Source: Desulfuromonadales bacterium
GTDB taxonomy: Bacteria; Desulfobacterota; Desulfuromonadia; Desulfuromonadales; Geopsychrobacteraceae
Length of the DNA: 64,000 nt
Direction of reading: 5' to 3'
NCBI GenBank assembly: GCA_019429255.1
Contig: JAHYIY010000003.1
Coordinates: 62,001-126,000 of the forward strand
In this document: in pieces, positions 45,812 through 54,005 of the stretch
Layout of the letters: every line of letters begins with the position of its first letter
How positions within the stretch are numbered: the stretch's first letter is position 1
Notes under the pieces: generated by a model
Databases searched by the model: none
Told to the model about the DNA's origin: nothing
Seen by the model: only the letters and a program-made list of their open reading frames with translations
Program-made: the position numbers and the translations under genes

Positions 45812-46303
45812 TTACATTGAGGCCAGATAACGACCAAGGCTGGCCAGGCTTTTGTCACGTAAAAGCTGTAAATCTTCCTCTTTTTTGCTGAGGATAACAC
45901 CCTCCTGTTTGATAACCAGTGCCTCGGGGGGTTGAGTAATAGGTATTTTACTCCAATAGTTCTGCTTGTCTGCAGGTGACAGCAGGTGAAAATCTGATTC
46001 TGTCAAAACAAAGCCCATCGATTCGACAAATTCGTTGCCTTCTTCGTAAATGGTTGTGGCCTCGGTGCAGGGCACCTCCCCTTTTTCCGGGACAAAAAAT
46101 ATCGAGGTATGCGATTCCAACAAATAAAAAGCAACCATCACCAGCGCTTTACCGCCAGCACCTAACTGCAACAGATACGCACGGCAGGGTTGGGGCGGAT
46201 AACCGCTGAAGGCCAGCTGAATCGCCGACGGCGATGATTGCAGATAGGTGACCTTGGTGGCAGGAGCAGAAAGAAAATTTAGCTGTTTATGCTGAATAAA
46301 CAT
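45812..46303 (-). CDS. Conserved-looking protein of unknown function, 163 residues
   Basis: No recognised domain. It is soluble with no signal peptide. A beta-rich segment (about 40-75, AYLLQLGAGGKALVMVAFYLLESHTSIFFV, in two parts) precedes a helical C-terminal tail (about 130-160) rich in lysine and glutamate. Located between the PfkB kinase gene and the TPR lipoprotein gene in the same direction. GGGG-type ribosome-binding site before ATG 46303. The function cannot be inferred from the sequence alone. Confidence 0.6.
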   Translation of the reverse strand: MFIQHKQLNFLSAPATKVTYLQSSPSAIQLAFSGYPPQPCRAYLLQLGAGGKALVMVAFYLLESHTSIFFVPEKGEVPCTEATTIYEEGNEFVESMGFVLTESDFHLLSPADKQNYWSKIPITQPPEALVIKQEGVILSKKEEDLQLLRDKSLASLGRYLASM

Positions 46304-46371
46304 TGGCTACCCCGAGATGATGGTGGCAATCAGTATCATCTGAAAAAACCTGGAACCAAAAAAAACCGTTA

Positions 46372-47283
46372 CTAATCCAGACCAGCAAAATCGGTTAACA
46401 GCTTTATTCTCGTGAAACGATCGGAGATGTCCTGGTGGTTGATTTCCTTGAGACGTTCGAGGCTGAACTTTTCTACGGTAAATGACGCCATCACCGTGCC
46501 AAAGACAATCGCCTTGCGTAGATTCGCTTCGCTCAGGTTACGTGTGGCCGCCAGATAGCCGAAAAATCCGCCGGCAAAGGTATCACCCGCACCGGTCGGA
46601 TCAAAAACCTCTTCCAGTGGAAAAGCCGGTGCTGCGAAGATCGATCCTTCACCAAACATCAGCACGCCGTATTCACCGCGCTTGACAACAAGGGTCTTGG
46701 GGCCATAACTGCGAACAATGGCGGCCGCCTTGACCAGATTGGGTTCTTGCGCCAGTTGCCGGACTTCCGCTTCATTGATAATCAGGATATCAACCAATGC
46801 CAGGGTACGCAGCAAAGCTTCTTTCTTGCCGTCGATCCAGAAGTTCATGGTATCACAGGCAACCACCCCGGGGGCCGCGACCTGGCTTAATGCTTCACGC
46901 TGGATATCAGGGTCAATGTTAGCCAGAAAAACATATTCAGCCTGGCGATAGTGTTCGGGCAATTGTGGTTTGAAGTTTTCAAAAACGTTGAGCTGGGTAT
47001 CAAGGGTATGGGCTTCGTTGAGATCGTAGTCGTAACGTCCGCGCCAGCGGAAGGTTTTTCCCGGAACCCGCATCAAGCCGTCGAGGTTAACCTTTCGTGA
47101 ACTCAAAAAATCAACATGTTCCTGGGGAAAATCTGCACCGATAACCGCCAGCAGACTAACGTCGGTAAAAAAACTGGCTGAAGCGGAAAAATAAGAGGCA
47201 GAACCCCCAAGGATCTCTTCAACCTGACCAAAAGGGGTAGCGATGGAATCAAGGGCAACACTGCCGACGACAAGGATACTCAC
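46372..47283 (-). CDS. PfkB-family sugar/nucleoside kinase
   Basis: 303 residues of the ribokinase fold. Opening VVGSVALDSIATPFG and GGSASYFSAS near 27-36 form the substrate lid region. The signature DPTGAGDTFAGG near 227-238 has the catalytic aspartate and anion hole. Substrate unknown; proximity to mtnP, 18 bases upstream, suggests a nucleoside or ribose-related substrate (inference). Confidence 0.88.
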   Translation of the reverse strand: MSILVVGSVALDSIATPFGQVEEILGGSASYFSASASFFTDVSLLAVIGADFPQEHVDFLSSRKVNLDGLMRVPGKTFRWRGRYDYDLNEAHTLDTQLNVFENFKPQLPEHYRQAEYVFLANIDPDIQREALSQVAAPGVVACDTMNFWIDGKKEALLRTLALVDILIINEAEVRQLAQEPNLVKAAAIVRSYGPKTLVVKRGEYGVLMFGEGSIFAAPAFPLEEVFDPTGAGDTFAGGFFGYLAATRNLSEANLRKAIVFGTVMASFTVEKFSLERLKEINHQDISDRFTRIKLLTDFAGLD

Positions 47284-47301
47284 GTGACCAATTCCTTCAT
47301 A

Positions 47302-48189
47302 TTAAAACGAAACATTCTGATTGATATATTTACCGATAATCGGTGCCAACGCTTGTCGAGTCTCGTCCGGAATCAGGCCTTTATCGGTCATGATGGCAAA
47401 TTCCAGCGCTTTGTCACAGTTACAGCTTAGCTGCTGTTGGCGAAGCTGTCCAACCGCCGTTTTGATAATCGCGCGCGCGGTTGCCACATTATGTCGGATA
47501 ATATTGAGAACCGCTTCAACCGATACATCATCGTGCCCATCGTGCCAGCAATCATAATCGGTTGCCAACGCCACGGTGGCGTAGCACATCTCTGCTTCGC
47601 GCGCCAGACGTGCCTCGGGGATATTGGTCATGCCGATAATATCAACCCCCCAACTGCGATAGATATGTGATTCCGCCCGGGTAGAAAAATTAGGTCCCTC
47701 AATACAGATATAGGTTCCGCCGGCATGCACGGTTGCGCCAACCTCACGCGCGGATTTTTCGAGGATTGCAGCCAGGTCGGCACAAATCGGGTCGGCAAAC
47801 TGGATATGGCCGACGACTCCCTGGCCGAAAAAGGTTGATGCACGCTTGCCCTGGGTACGATCGAAAAACTGGTCGGGAATGACAATATGACCGGGGACAA
47901 TCTCTTCTTTCATGCTGCCGACAGCTGACACCGAGATAATCTGAGTCACCCCAAGTTTTTTCATGCCGAAGATATTGGCACGATAGTTCACTTCTGACGG
48001 AAGAAAACGATGGCCACGACCATGGCGAGGCAGAAAAACCATCCCAATCCCGTCCAGGGTGCCCGTAATGAATAGATCTGATGGGGCGCCAAAAGGGGTT
48101 TCAAGAGCAACCTCCTTAACCTCCTGAAGCCCTTCAATCTCATAAAGCCCGCTACCACCTATCACCCCGACCACTGGTGTTTTCATCAT
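47302..48189 (-). CDS. mtnP: S-methyl-5'-thioadenosine phosphorylase
   Basis: 295 residues. The nucleoside phosphorylase fold begins VGVIGGSGLYEIEG. The signature MTNIPEARLAREAEMCYATVA places the conserved serine/threonine differences typical of MTAP, and the phosphate loop RHGRGHR is near 50. It cleaves methylthioadenosine to adenine and methylthioribose-1-phosphate. Start at ATG 48189 with AAGGAG five bases before; a start at 48225 would overlap rlmN and is disfavoured. Third gene counted down from rlmN in the same transcript. Confidence 0.92.
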   Translation of the reverse strand: MMKTPVVGVIGGSGLYEIEGLQEVKEVALETPFGAPSDLFITGTLDGIGMVFLPRHGRGHRFLPSEVNYRANIFGMKKLGVTQIISVSAVGSMKEEIVPGHIVIPDQFFDRTQGKRASTFFGQGVVGHIQFADPICADLAAILEKSAREVGATVHAGGTYICIEGPNFSTRAESHIYRSWGVDIIGMTNIPEARLAREAEMCYATVALATDYDCWHDGHDDVSVEAVLNIIRHNVATARAIIKTAVGQLRQQQLSCNCDKALEFAIMTDKGLIPDETRQALAPIIGKYINQNVSF

Positions 48190-48205
48190 CAAATCTCCTT
48201 GTTCG

Positions 48206-49252
48206 TCAGCAGCATCGTTCAACACTGGATTTGTCCATTTTCCCCTTCAGTTGACCACAGGCAGCGTCAATATCACGGCCCTTGCCGGCACGCAAGGTTG
48301 CGATCATGCCGCGATCCAGAAGATAGCTCTGAAACGCCCTGACGGTATTATCATCAGGTGATTCAAAATCGGCACCCTGATGTTTGTTAAAGGCGATCAG
48401 GTTTACTTTACAACGCACCGGATGTAGCAGTTTCACCAGCTTTTTTGCCATCGCCAACGAATCATTTACCCCTCTGATAAGGATGTACTCAAAGGTCACT
48501 CGTTGTTTGTTGTGCTGACTGAACTCAACACAGGCAGGGATCAATTCAGCCAGGGAAAAACGCTTATTGATCGGCATCAGACGACTGCGTACCTCATCAT
48601 CGGCAGCATTAAGGGACACGGCAAGATTCACCTTGATGCGCTCTTTAAGCTCCAGTATCTCAGGTACCAGGCCGCAGGTCGAGAGGGTAACACGCCGCGC
48701 GCCATAACCAAGACCCTCATCAAGATACAGGATATTCAGCGCGGCTACGACATTATCGAGGTTATGCAGCGGCTCTCCCATCCCCATCAGTACAATATTG
48801 CCGATGGGCCCATCTTCGAGGGCAGCGCACACCTGATTGACGATCTCAGCAACGCTTAAGTTACGCAACAAACCGGAAGTTGCCGTCATACAGAAAGTAC
48901 AACCCATGGCACAACCTGCCTGGGTTGAAATACACAAGGTCGCTTTTTCGGTTTCCATCGGGATGCGTACCGCTTCGATCGTGGCACCATCTTCAAGCTG
49001 AAACAGATATTTGCGCGTACCGTCCCGACTCTGCTGGACAGTGACTGGAGTCAAGGTTGAAATCCGGCAGTGTGCTGACAACTTCTCCCGCAGCGCCTTG
49101 CTGATATTGGTCATTTCAGCAAAATCAGTGACCCGCTGCTGGTAAATCCATTTGAGCAATTGCCCGGCACGAAATGCTGGTTGCCCGAGTCTGGCAAGAT
49201 AAGTCGCCAGATCCGCGTCGGTCATATTTTTCAGATCAATTTTATCGTCCAC
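48206..49252 (-). CDS. rlmN: 23S rRNA/tRNA adenine-C2 methyltransferase RlmN
   Basis: 348 residues. The radical SAM motif CAMGCTFC (CxxxCxxC) lies near 109-116, and GEPLHN and the C-terminal catalytic cysteine (in AACGQL near 336) are present. It methylates A2503 of 23S rRNA and A37 of some tRNAs. First gene of the run rlmN-mtnP-PfkB. Typical length for the family. Confidence 0.95.
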   Translation of the reverse strand: MDDKIDLKNMTDADLATYLARLGQPAFRAGQLLKWIYQQRVTDFAEMTNISKALREKLSAHCRISTLTPVTVQQSRDGTRKYLFQLEDGATIEAVRIPMETEKATLCISTQAGCAMGCTFCMTATSGLLRNLSVAEIVNQVCAALEDGPIGNIVLMGMGEPLHNLDNVVAALNILYLDEGLGYGARRVTLSTCGLVPEILELKERIKVNLAVSLNAADDEVRSRLMPINKRFSLAELIPACVEFSQHNKQRVTFEYILIRGVNDSLAMAKKLVKLLHPVRCKVNLIAFNKHQGADFESPDDNTVRAFQSYLLDRGMIATLRAGKGRDIDAACGQLKGKMDKSSVERCC

Positions 49253-49302
49253 AAAATCCCTGCCCTATAACTGATCAGAACGCCTGGAGCTCATAAAATT
49301 CA

Positions 49303-49329
49303 AGCCCTTCGGCAGTGTACCGAAGGGCT
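49303..49329 (-). terminator. Stem-loop terminator between ndk and rlmN
   Basis: AGCCCTTCGG and CCGAAGGGCT form a 10-bp stem around a seven-base loop. On the minus strand it is followed by TGAATTTTATG. It ends the copA-ndk transcript before rlmN. Confidence 0.65.
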
Positions 49330-49358
49330 GTGTGATAAACAAGTTTTATACTAAAAAC

Positions 49359-49514
49359 GTAACTATTCACCACTATCCTGGTGCAGGGCCTTTGGGTCCT
49401 GTGGCAGAGGTGTTTGTCGCCATGGATGGCGACAACAAGCGGTCATGGATGACCCAACGGGAAACAATCGCGTCCCTTGACATAGGATGCGAAGATCCGG
49501 TGCTGAACAGTTAC
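49359..49514 (+). repeat. Dispersed foldback repeat R2, copy 4
   Basis: 156 bp from GTAACTATTC to GAACAGTTAC. Has hairpins GTCGCC-ATGGAT-GGCGAC and GGTCAT-GG-ATGACC and inverted ends. Read in plus orientation. It begins 12 bases beyond the ndk stop, filling much of the 274-base gap between rlmN and ndk. Confidence 0.8.
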
Positions 49515-49526
49515 CTAAAAACAACG

Positions 49527-49940
49527 TTACAGCAATTCAAGGCCGCTAAAGAAATACCCCAGTTCAAAAGCTGCTGTTTCAGGAGCATCGGAACCATGGG
49601 TGGCATTTTCACCTATGGAGATACCGAATTGTTTGCGCAATGTGCCTTCCGCTGCTTCGGCCGGGTTGGTGGCGCCCATCAAGTCGCGCCATTTACGGAT
49701 GGCATTATCTGCTTCAAGCGCCATGACCACACAAGGGCCACTGCTCATGAAGTCGGTCAATTCGCCAAAGAAGGGGCGTGCACTATGGACGGCATAAAAG
49801 CCTTCCGCCTCGACCTTGCTCAGGTAAAGTTTTTTCAAACCGACCACCTTGAAGCCTTCGGCGTAAATACGGGCGAGAATCTGCCCGGCATGGCCGGCGG
49901 CAAAAGCATCGGGTTTAATGATCGCAAAGGTTCTTTCCAT
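49527..49940 (-). CDS. ndk: Nucleoside diphosphate kinase
   Basis: 137 residues, normal Ndk length. Opening [11 protein letters not shown] and the active-site NATHGSD with phospho-histidine near 115-121 are clear. It balances nucleoside triphosphate pools by transferring the gamma-phosphate. Strong AGGAGG ribosome-binding site before ATG 49940. Last gene of a seven-gene run with rdgB and rph, all nucleotide-related. Confidence 0.95.
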   Translation of the reverse strand: MERTFAIIKPDAFAAGHAGQILARIYAEGFKVVGLKKLYLSKVEAEGFYAVHSARPFFGELTDFMSSGPCVVMALEADNAIRKWRDLMGATNPAEAAEGTLRKQFGISIGENATHGSDAPETAAFELGYFFSGLELL

Positions 49941-50003
49941 TCTTCTTTCCTCCTGGATAGTGGCCCGCATTAACGCAGTGCCGGTTAAGGTTCATATATT
50001 CGA

Positions 50004-50603
50004 TCAGTGGTGAATGATGTCTGCAATCAACGGCAGCAATTGCTGCAGGGCTCGTCCTCTGTGGCTGATACGGTTTTTAATCTCAACCGGCAGCTCGGCC
50101 ATGGTTTTGCCGTATTCCGGTACCAGGAACAGGGGATCATAACCAAAGCCATTGATGCCGCGCTCCTGGTCAATAATCAACCCGTCAACCCGTCCTTCTA
50201 CCGTTGAACAGCGCCCATCAGGCCAGGCCAGGGCGATACAACAGTGAAAATGTGCTTTACGCTGGTTCACAGGAATCCGCTGCAACTCCTTCACCAGCCT
50301 CAGATTATTGGCTTTATCGTCACCCTGCTCACCAGCATAGCGGGCGGAAAAGACGCCTGGGGCACCGGCCAACACATCAACACTCAGACCACTGTCATCA
50401 GCAAGGGCTGGATAACCGGAAAAACGCGCCAGGGTCAACGCCTTTTTTATGGCGTTATCTTTAAAAGTGACTCCATCTTCTTCAACAACGGGTGGATCGT
50501 CAAGCTGATCCAGCCCCACCAGATCAAGGGCAAGAGAGGCCAGTAATTGCCTTAATTCGCGCAACTTACCCTGGTTGGTTGTCGCCACCAGCAGTTTCAT
50601 CAT
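50004..50603 (-). CDS. rdgB: XTP/dITP diphosphatase (RdgB/HAM1)
   Basis: 199 residues. Opening [14 protein letters not shown] with the T/S-N-x-x-K motif and DDSGL near 68-72 define the Ham1 family. The C-terminal GFGYDPLF and SHRGRAL complete it. It removes inosine and xanthosine triphosphates before they enter DNA. Shares an ATGA overlap with rph; the alternative start one codon later changes little. Confidence 0.93.
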   Translation of the reverse strand: MMKLLVATTNQGKLRELRQLLASLALDLVGLDQLDDPPVVEEDGVTFKDNAIKKALTLARFSGYPALADDSGLSVDVLAGAPGVFSARYAGEQGDDKANNLRLVKELQRIPVNQRKAHFHCCIALAWPDGRCSTVEGRVDGLIIDQERGINGFGYDPLFLVPEYGKTMAELPVEIKNRISHRGRALQQLLPLIADIIHH

Positions 50604-51337
50604 TGGCTGCCCAGGGCAGCTTGCTGCAATTGCTTTAAATCGTTACAACCAGCTAGGGCGAAATCCCGCATAGCGTCCAATTCCGCAGCACTAAAGGGCA
50701 CCTCTTCGGCGGTACCCTGCACTTCAACAAAACACCCTGAACCGGTAATGACAAAATTCATGTCAACGTCGGCACTGGAATCTTCATCGTAGTTCAGATC
50801 CAGGATCGGTCCCCCTTTAACAATACCGACACTGATCGCAGAAACACTGTCGAGGAGCGGCATTTTTTTGAGCTTTCCCTGTTTGACCAGCCCGGCCAGG
50901 GCATCATGGAGTGCAATATAGGCACCAGTGATAGAAGCCGTACGGGTGCCGCCGTCAGCCTGTAGTACGTCACAATCGATTTGCACCGTGATTTCCCCCA
51001 TAGCCTTCAGATCAGTAATTGCGCGCAAGGAACGACCGATCAGACGTTGGATCTCCTGGGTGCGCCCGGAAAGTTTGCCTTTACTTGCCTCACGCATGGA
51101 GCGGGTATGAGTGGCACGTGGCAACATACTGTACTCTGCCGTAACCCAACCGCGTCCTTCACCACGCATAAAAGGCGGGACGCGTTGTTCTACTGTGGCA
51201 TTGCACAACACTTTGGTTTCACCAAAACTCACCAGCACAGATCCTTCGGCATACCGCGTGAACCCACGCTGAAAACTGATCTGACGTAATTGATCCGGTT
51301 GGCGGCCGTCAGGACGAGATTGATTGGAATGTATCAT
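50600..51337 (-). CDS. rph: Ribonuclease PH
   Basis: 245 residues. RPDGR at the start, [16 protein letters not shown], and [18 protein letters not shown] are classic RNase PH signatures, including phosphate and metal residues. It trims tRNA 3' ends with phosphate. Overlaps the amidase stop by four bases and rdgB likewise. The pairing rph-rdgB is common in many bacteria. Confidence 0.95.
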   Translation of the reverse strand: MIHSNQSRPDGRQPDQLRQISFQRGFTRYAEGSVLVSFGETKVLCNATVEQRVPPFMRGEGRGWVTAEYSMLPRATHTRSMREASKGKLSGRTQEIQRLIGRSLRAITDLKAMGEITVQIDCDVLQADGGTRTASITGAYIALHDALAGLVKQGKLKKMPLLDSVSAISVGIVKGGPILDLNYDEDSSADVDMNFVITGSGCFVEVQGTAEEVPFSAAELDAMRDFALAGCNDLKQLQQAALGSQ

Positions 51338-52392
51338 TGGCGGGTTTCCCTTAACAGAGTGATATAATTCTGGATACCGTCAAAAACAGATTGTGCCAGA
51401 CGGTTTTGATAGTTTTCCTGCCGCAACTGACGCAACTCATCGGGGTTGCTCAGATAGCCGATTTCAAGTTGTACAGTGGGCAGAATGCCACGGCCCAGGG
51501 ATAATAACGAAGAGGAATAAACCCCTCTTACCTCAAGTTCACTTTTTTTCATCGCGTCTGATAGGTGCTGAGCTAATACCATACTACCCAAAGAAGGGTT
51601 GAGCGGTTCATCTTCGTCACGTACCAACAGATCGATCCCCCTGACTTCTGGAGAAAAAGATGTCTGGGCGTGGAGCAGGATCCACAGATCAACATCTTCG
51701 CGCAACGCCGATTCCAGCCGTTGATCCAGGCTAATATCATAATCGCCGCTGCGACTGACATACACCGGGACACCCAGGCGCATACGCAGGAGCCGGGCAA
51801 GACGGTCAGCAACCTCAAAAGTCAGCAGTTTTTCGTTGTAACCATCGGGGGCAATGACTCCGGTGTCCAACCCGCCGTGGCCCGGATCAATGGCAATTGC
51901 GCGGATGACCGGTCCACGACTGCTTTCTGCCCGACGCAATAGACGATCAAACAGAGCTTCCAGTCCATCACGCTGTGTCTCGGTGGCTACAGGTTGTTGC
52001 GGCTCAAGGTGACGAAAAAAAACAGGCCGGCCGGCTAACTGGGCTAATTGCGACTGGATAAAGCTTTCAGAAACACGTAATCGGCCATCAATGAAGACCG
52101 GCTTATCCTGGATGGGATAAAAGCTATCGCCGATACGCAGATAACCGCTGGCAGGGGTTAAAACGGCCCAACCGCGATTGGTACGGATACGATAAGTGTG
52201 GGCGACGGAATCCCAGTGGCCGGTCAGATTAACAATCTTGAGGATATCTTCCAGAGCGACATAGGATACACCCTGCTGCCGATAGACATCCTCAATCACC
52301 GCCGCCTGTTGCCCGCGCATGGTGATTTCAACAGCAGCAAAAGCCGTTGTGCTGAAGATCAGAAAACAACATAAAAGCAAAACAAAACGCAT
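51334..52392 (-). CDS. N-acetylmuramoyl-L-alanine amidase (Amidase_3)
   Basis: 352 residues from ATG 52392 with GGAG upstream. Signal peptide (cut near AFA) predicts export to periplasm. The first ~130 residues resemble a copper-amine-oxidase-like N-domain. The C-terminal ~180 carry the zinc amidase with DPGHGG, NEK, LLHAQ and the catalytic QLEIGYLSN. It cleaves the amide between sugar and peptide in peptidoglycan. Role in cell separation expected. In an operon between DHH and rph. Confidence 0.9.
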   Translation of the reverse strand: MRFVLLLCCFLIFSTTAFAAVEITMRGQQAAVIEDVYRQQGVSYVALEDILKIVNLTGHWDSVAHTYRIRTNRGWAVLTPASGYLRIGDSFYPIQDKPVFIDGRLRVSESFIQSQLAQLAGRPVFFRHLEPQQPVATETQRDGLEALFDRLLRRAESSRGPVIRAIAIDPGHGGLDTGVIAPDGYNEKLLTFEVADRLARLLRMRLGVPVYVSRSGDYDISLDQRLESALREDVDLWILLHAQTSFSPEVRGIDLLVRDEDEPLNPSLGSMVLAQHLSDAMKKSELEVRGVYSSSLLSLGRGILPTVQLEIGYLSNPDELRQLRQENYQNRLAQSVFDGIQNYITLLRETRQ

Positions 52393-52440
52393 GGCAACTC
52401 CTTCAAAGCGCAAGGTTATAGCCCAGGTATCCTGCAGCTG

Positions 52441-53523
52441 TCAATCGTGCGCAGGCACCAGGGGCCGACCTGACTGAGCATTCATATCCAGCGCTTTCAA
52501 CATGCGTCGGGTCAAGATTTCTTCAAGTTCGTCCTGTGCCTTTTGTTCTATTTTCATCGTGCGGATTTGACCACCGGCAACCATACCATGACCGCCTGCC
52601 GTTCCCAGACCTGACACCATTTCCTGAATAACCAGCCCGAGCTTGGCATCAGGATCAAGGGAACGCATTGACAGGATCTGGGTACCCGCAAACCATCCCA
52701 TCCCCAAGACGTAATTGACGCCCTTATAGCGCAGTAAAAAATCTGACAACTCCGCAACAAGGTCAGGATTGTCGATATGATGGAGGTTAAAAACCAGGGC
52801 ACTGTCATAGATGCGGGCACTATCAATGGCCCGGCGAAAAGCGGAGAAATAGGCCGCCGACACCTGTGGGTGAATAATCTTGAAAAGAATTCGATTGTTA
52901 GCCAACGGCAGCAACTTTAAATAAGCATCACGATCAGCTTTGGACCATTCGCGTCCGAGATCCTGGGTTTCGGACTTAATGGCGTAATAAAGACAGGTGG
53001 CCAGGCGGGTATTGATGACAACCCCTTGTGAGGTCAGATACTCATAGAGAATCGTTGCCGACGCGCCATAGTTTTCGCGAATATCGACCCAGCAAACATG
53101 AGAAAGATCCGATTTTGAACGGTGATGATCGATAACAAAATGAACCGGCAGAGAAGCAGGCCACGAGTTATTGCCGGTATCAGGTTGAGTATCGACCATG
53201 CAGACAACCTGAAACTGCTTCAGCTCTAGTTCGCTGATGGGGATCATGGGAATCTCGAGCTGTTGAACCATGTTACGGTTTTCACTGCGACCGATCACGC
53301 CCCCGTAGGTGAGCACAGCGGTTTGACCGGTTTTAATAACCAGCAGATGGCGCAGGGCAACAGCCGCGGCGATGGAATCGGGATCGGGGTTGTCATGGGT
53401 AACAATAACAACCTTGCCTCGCCCACGCACCCACTCAATCACCTGACCGATCAGGTCAACGTTTTCCAGAGGAAGCGGGCAATCAGTGCCATTCGCTTGA
53501 CCTGTTTTTACGTTGATTGTCAT
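52441..53523 (-). CDS. DHH-family phosphoesterase (NrnA-like)
   Basis: 360 residues. THDNPDPDSIAAA near 42-54 and VIDHHR near 135 are metal motifs of the DHH domain; the DHHA1 C-terminal part shows GGHGMVAGGQI. This layout is that of oligoribonuclease/pAp-phosphatase enzymes of the NrnA type, or related c-di-nucleotide and nanoRNA hydrolases. Substrate not settled. It lacks any membrane or CBS part. ATGA overlap with the upstream LOG-like gene. Confidence 0.85.
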   Translation of the reverse strand: MTINVKTGQANGTDCPLPLENVDLIGQVIEWVRGRGKVVIVTHDNPDPDSIAAAVALRHLLVIKTGQTAVLTYGGVIGRSENRNMVQQLEIPMIPISELELKQFQVVCMVDTQPDTGNNSWPASLPVHFVIDHHRSKSDLSHVCWVDIRENYGASATILYEYLTSQGVVINTRLATCLYYAIKSETQDLGREWSKADRDAYLKLLPLANNRILFKIIHPQVSAAYFSAFRRAIDSARIYDSALVFNLHHIDNPDLVAELSDFLLRYKGVNYVLGMGWFAGTQILSMRSLDPDAKLGLVIQEMVSGLGTAGGHGMVAGGQIRTMKIEQKAQDELEEILTRRMLKALDMNAQSGRPLVPAHD

Positions 53524-54005
53524 TTATTGTGATCCCTGCCGAGAAGAGAAAAAACAGAATCAACTGCCTGTTGTGCTGAATCAACAGTCGAAGTCTTATC
53601 AATATCCTGCCAACTGTCAAGCAGAACAAGGGGTTTGCCAAGTTTACGGGCGATGGCGATTTCCGCGAGGGTACCATACCCTCCTTCGATGGCAATGAGC
53701 GCTGCTGCCGTTTGCACCAGAATAACATTACGTGCATGTCCCATGGCCGTGACGACAGGATGCGTCACGTAAGGGTTGGCATCTGCCGCGCTGGAGCCGG
53801 GTAAAATCCCGATAACTTCGCCGCCGGCTTCGTAACAGCCACGCGAAGCGGCTTCCATGATACCTCCCAATCCGCCACAGGCCAGAACCACACCGCGCCG
53901 GGCAAGCAGTCGTCCGACCTCATAGGCCTTTTCATATCCGCTTTGAGTCGCATCCGCAGCCCCGATAATAGCAATAATTAATCGTTGTGAGCCGGACCCC
54001 ATCAT
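53520..54005 (-). CDS. LOG-like nucleotide-binding protein (TIGR00725 type)
   Basis: 161 residues with a Rossmann-like fold. VLACGGLGGIMEAASRG and the later EGGYGTLAEIA resemble the PGGxGTxxE motif of LOG cytokinin-activating enzymes but with changes. Similar proteins are labelled TIGR00725; the reaction is unknown. ATGA overlaps on both sides with copA and the DHH gene. Confidence 0.8.
   Translation of the reverse strand: MMGSGSQRLIIAIIGAADATQSGYEKAYEVGRLLARRGVVLACGGLGGIMEAASRGCYEAGGEVIGILPGSSAADANPYVTHPVVTAMGHARNVILVQTAAALIAIEGGYGTLAEIAIARKLGKPLVLLDSWQDIDKTSTVDSAQQAVDSVFSLLGRDHNK

Noticed and set aside
49332-49973. 213-codon plus-strand frame spanning R2-4 and ndk
   Set aside because: Runs through a non-coding repeat and antisense to ndk; the protein has no family features.
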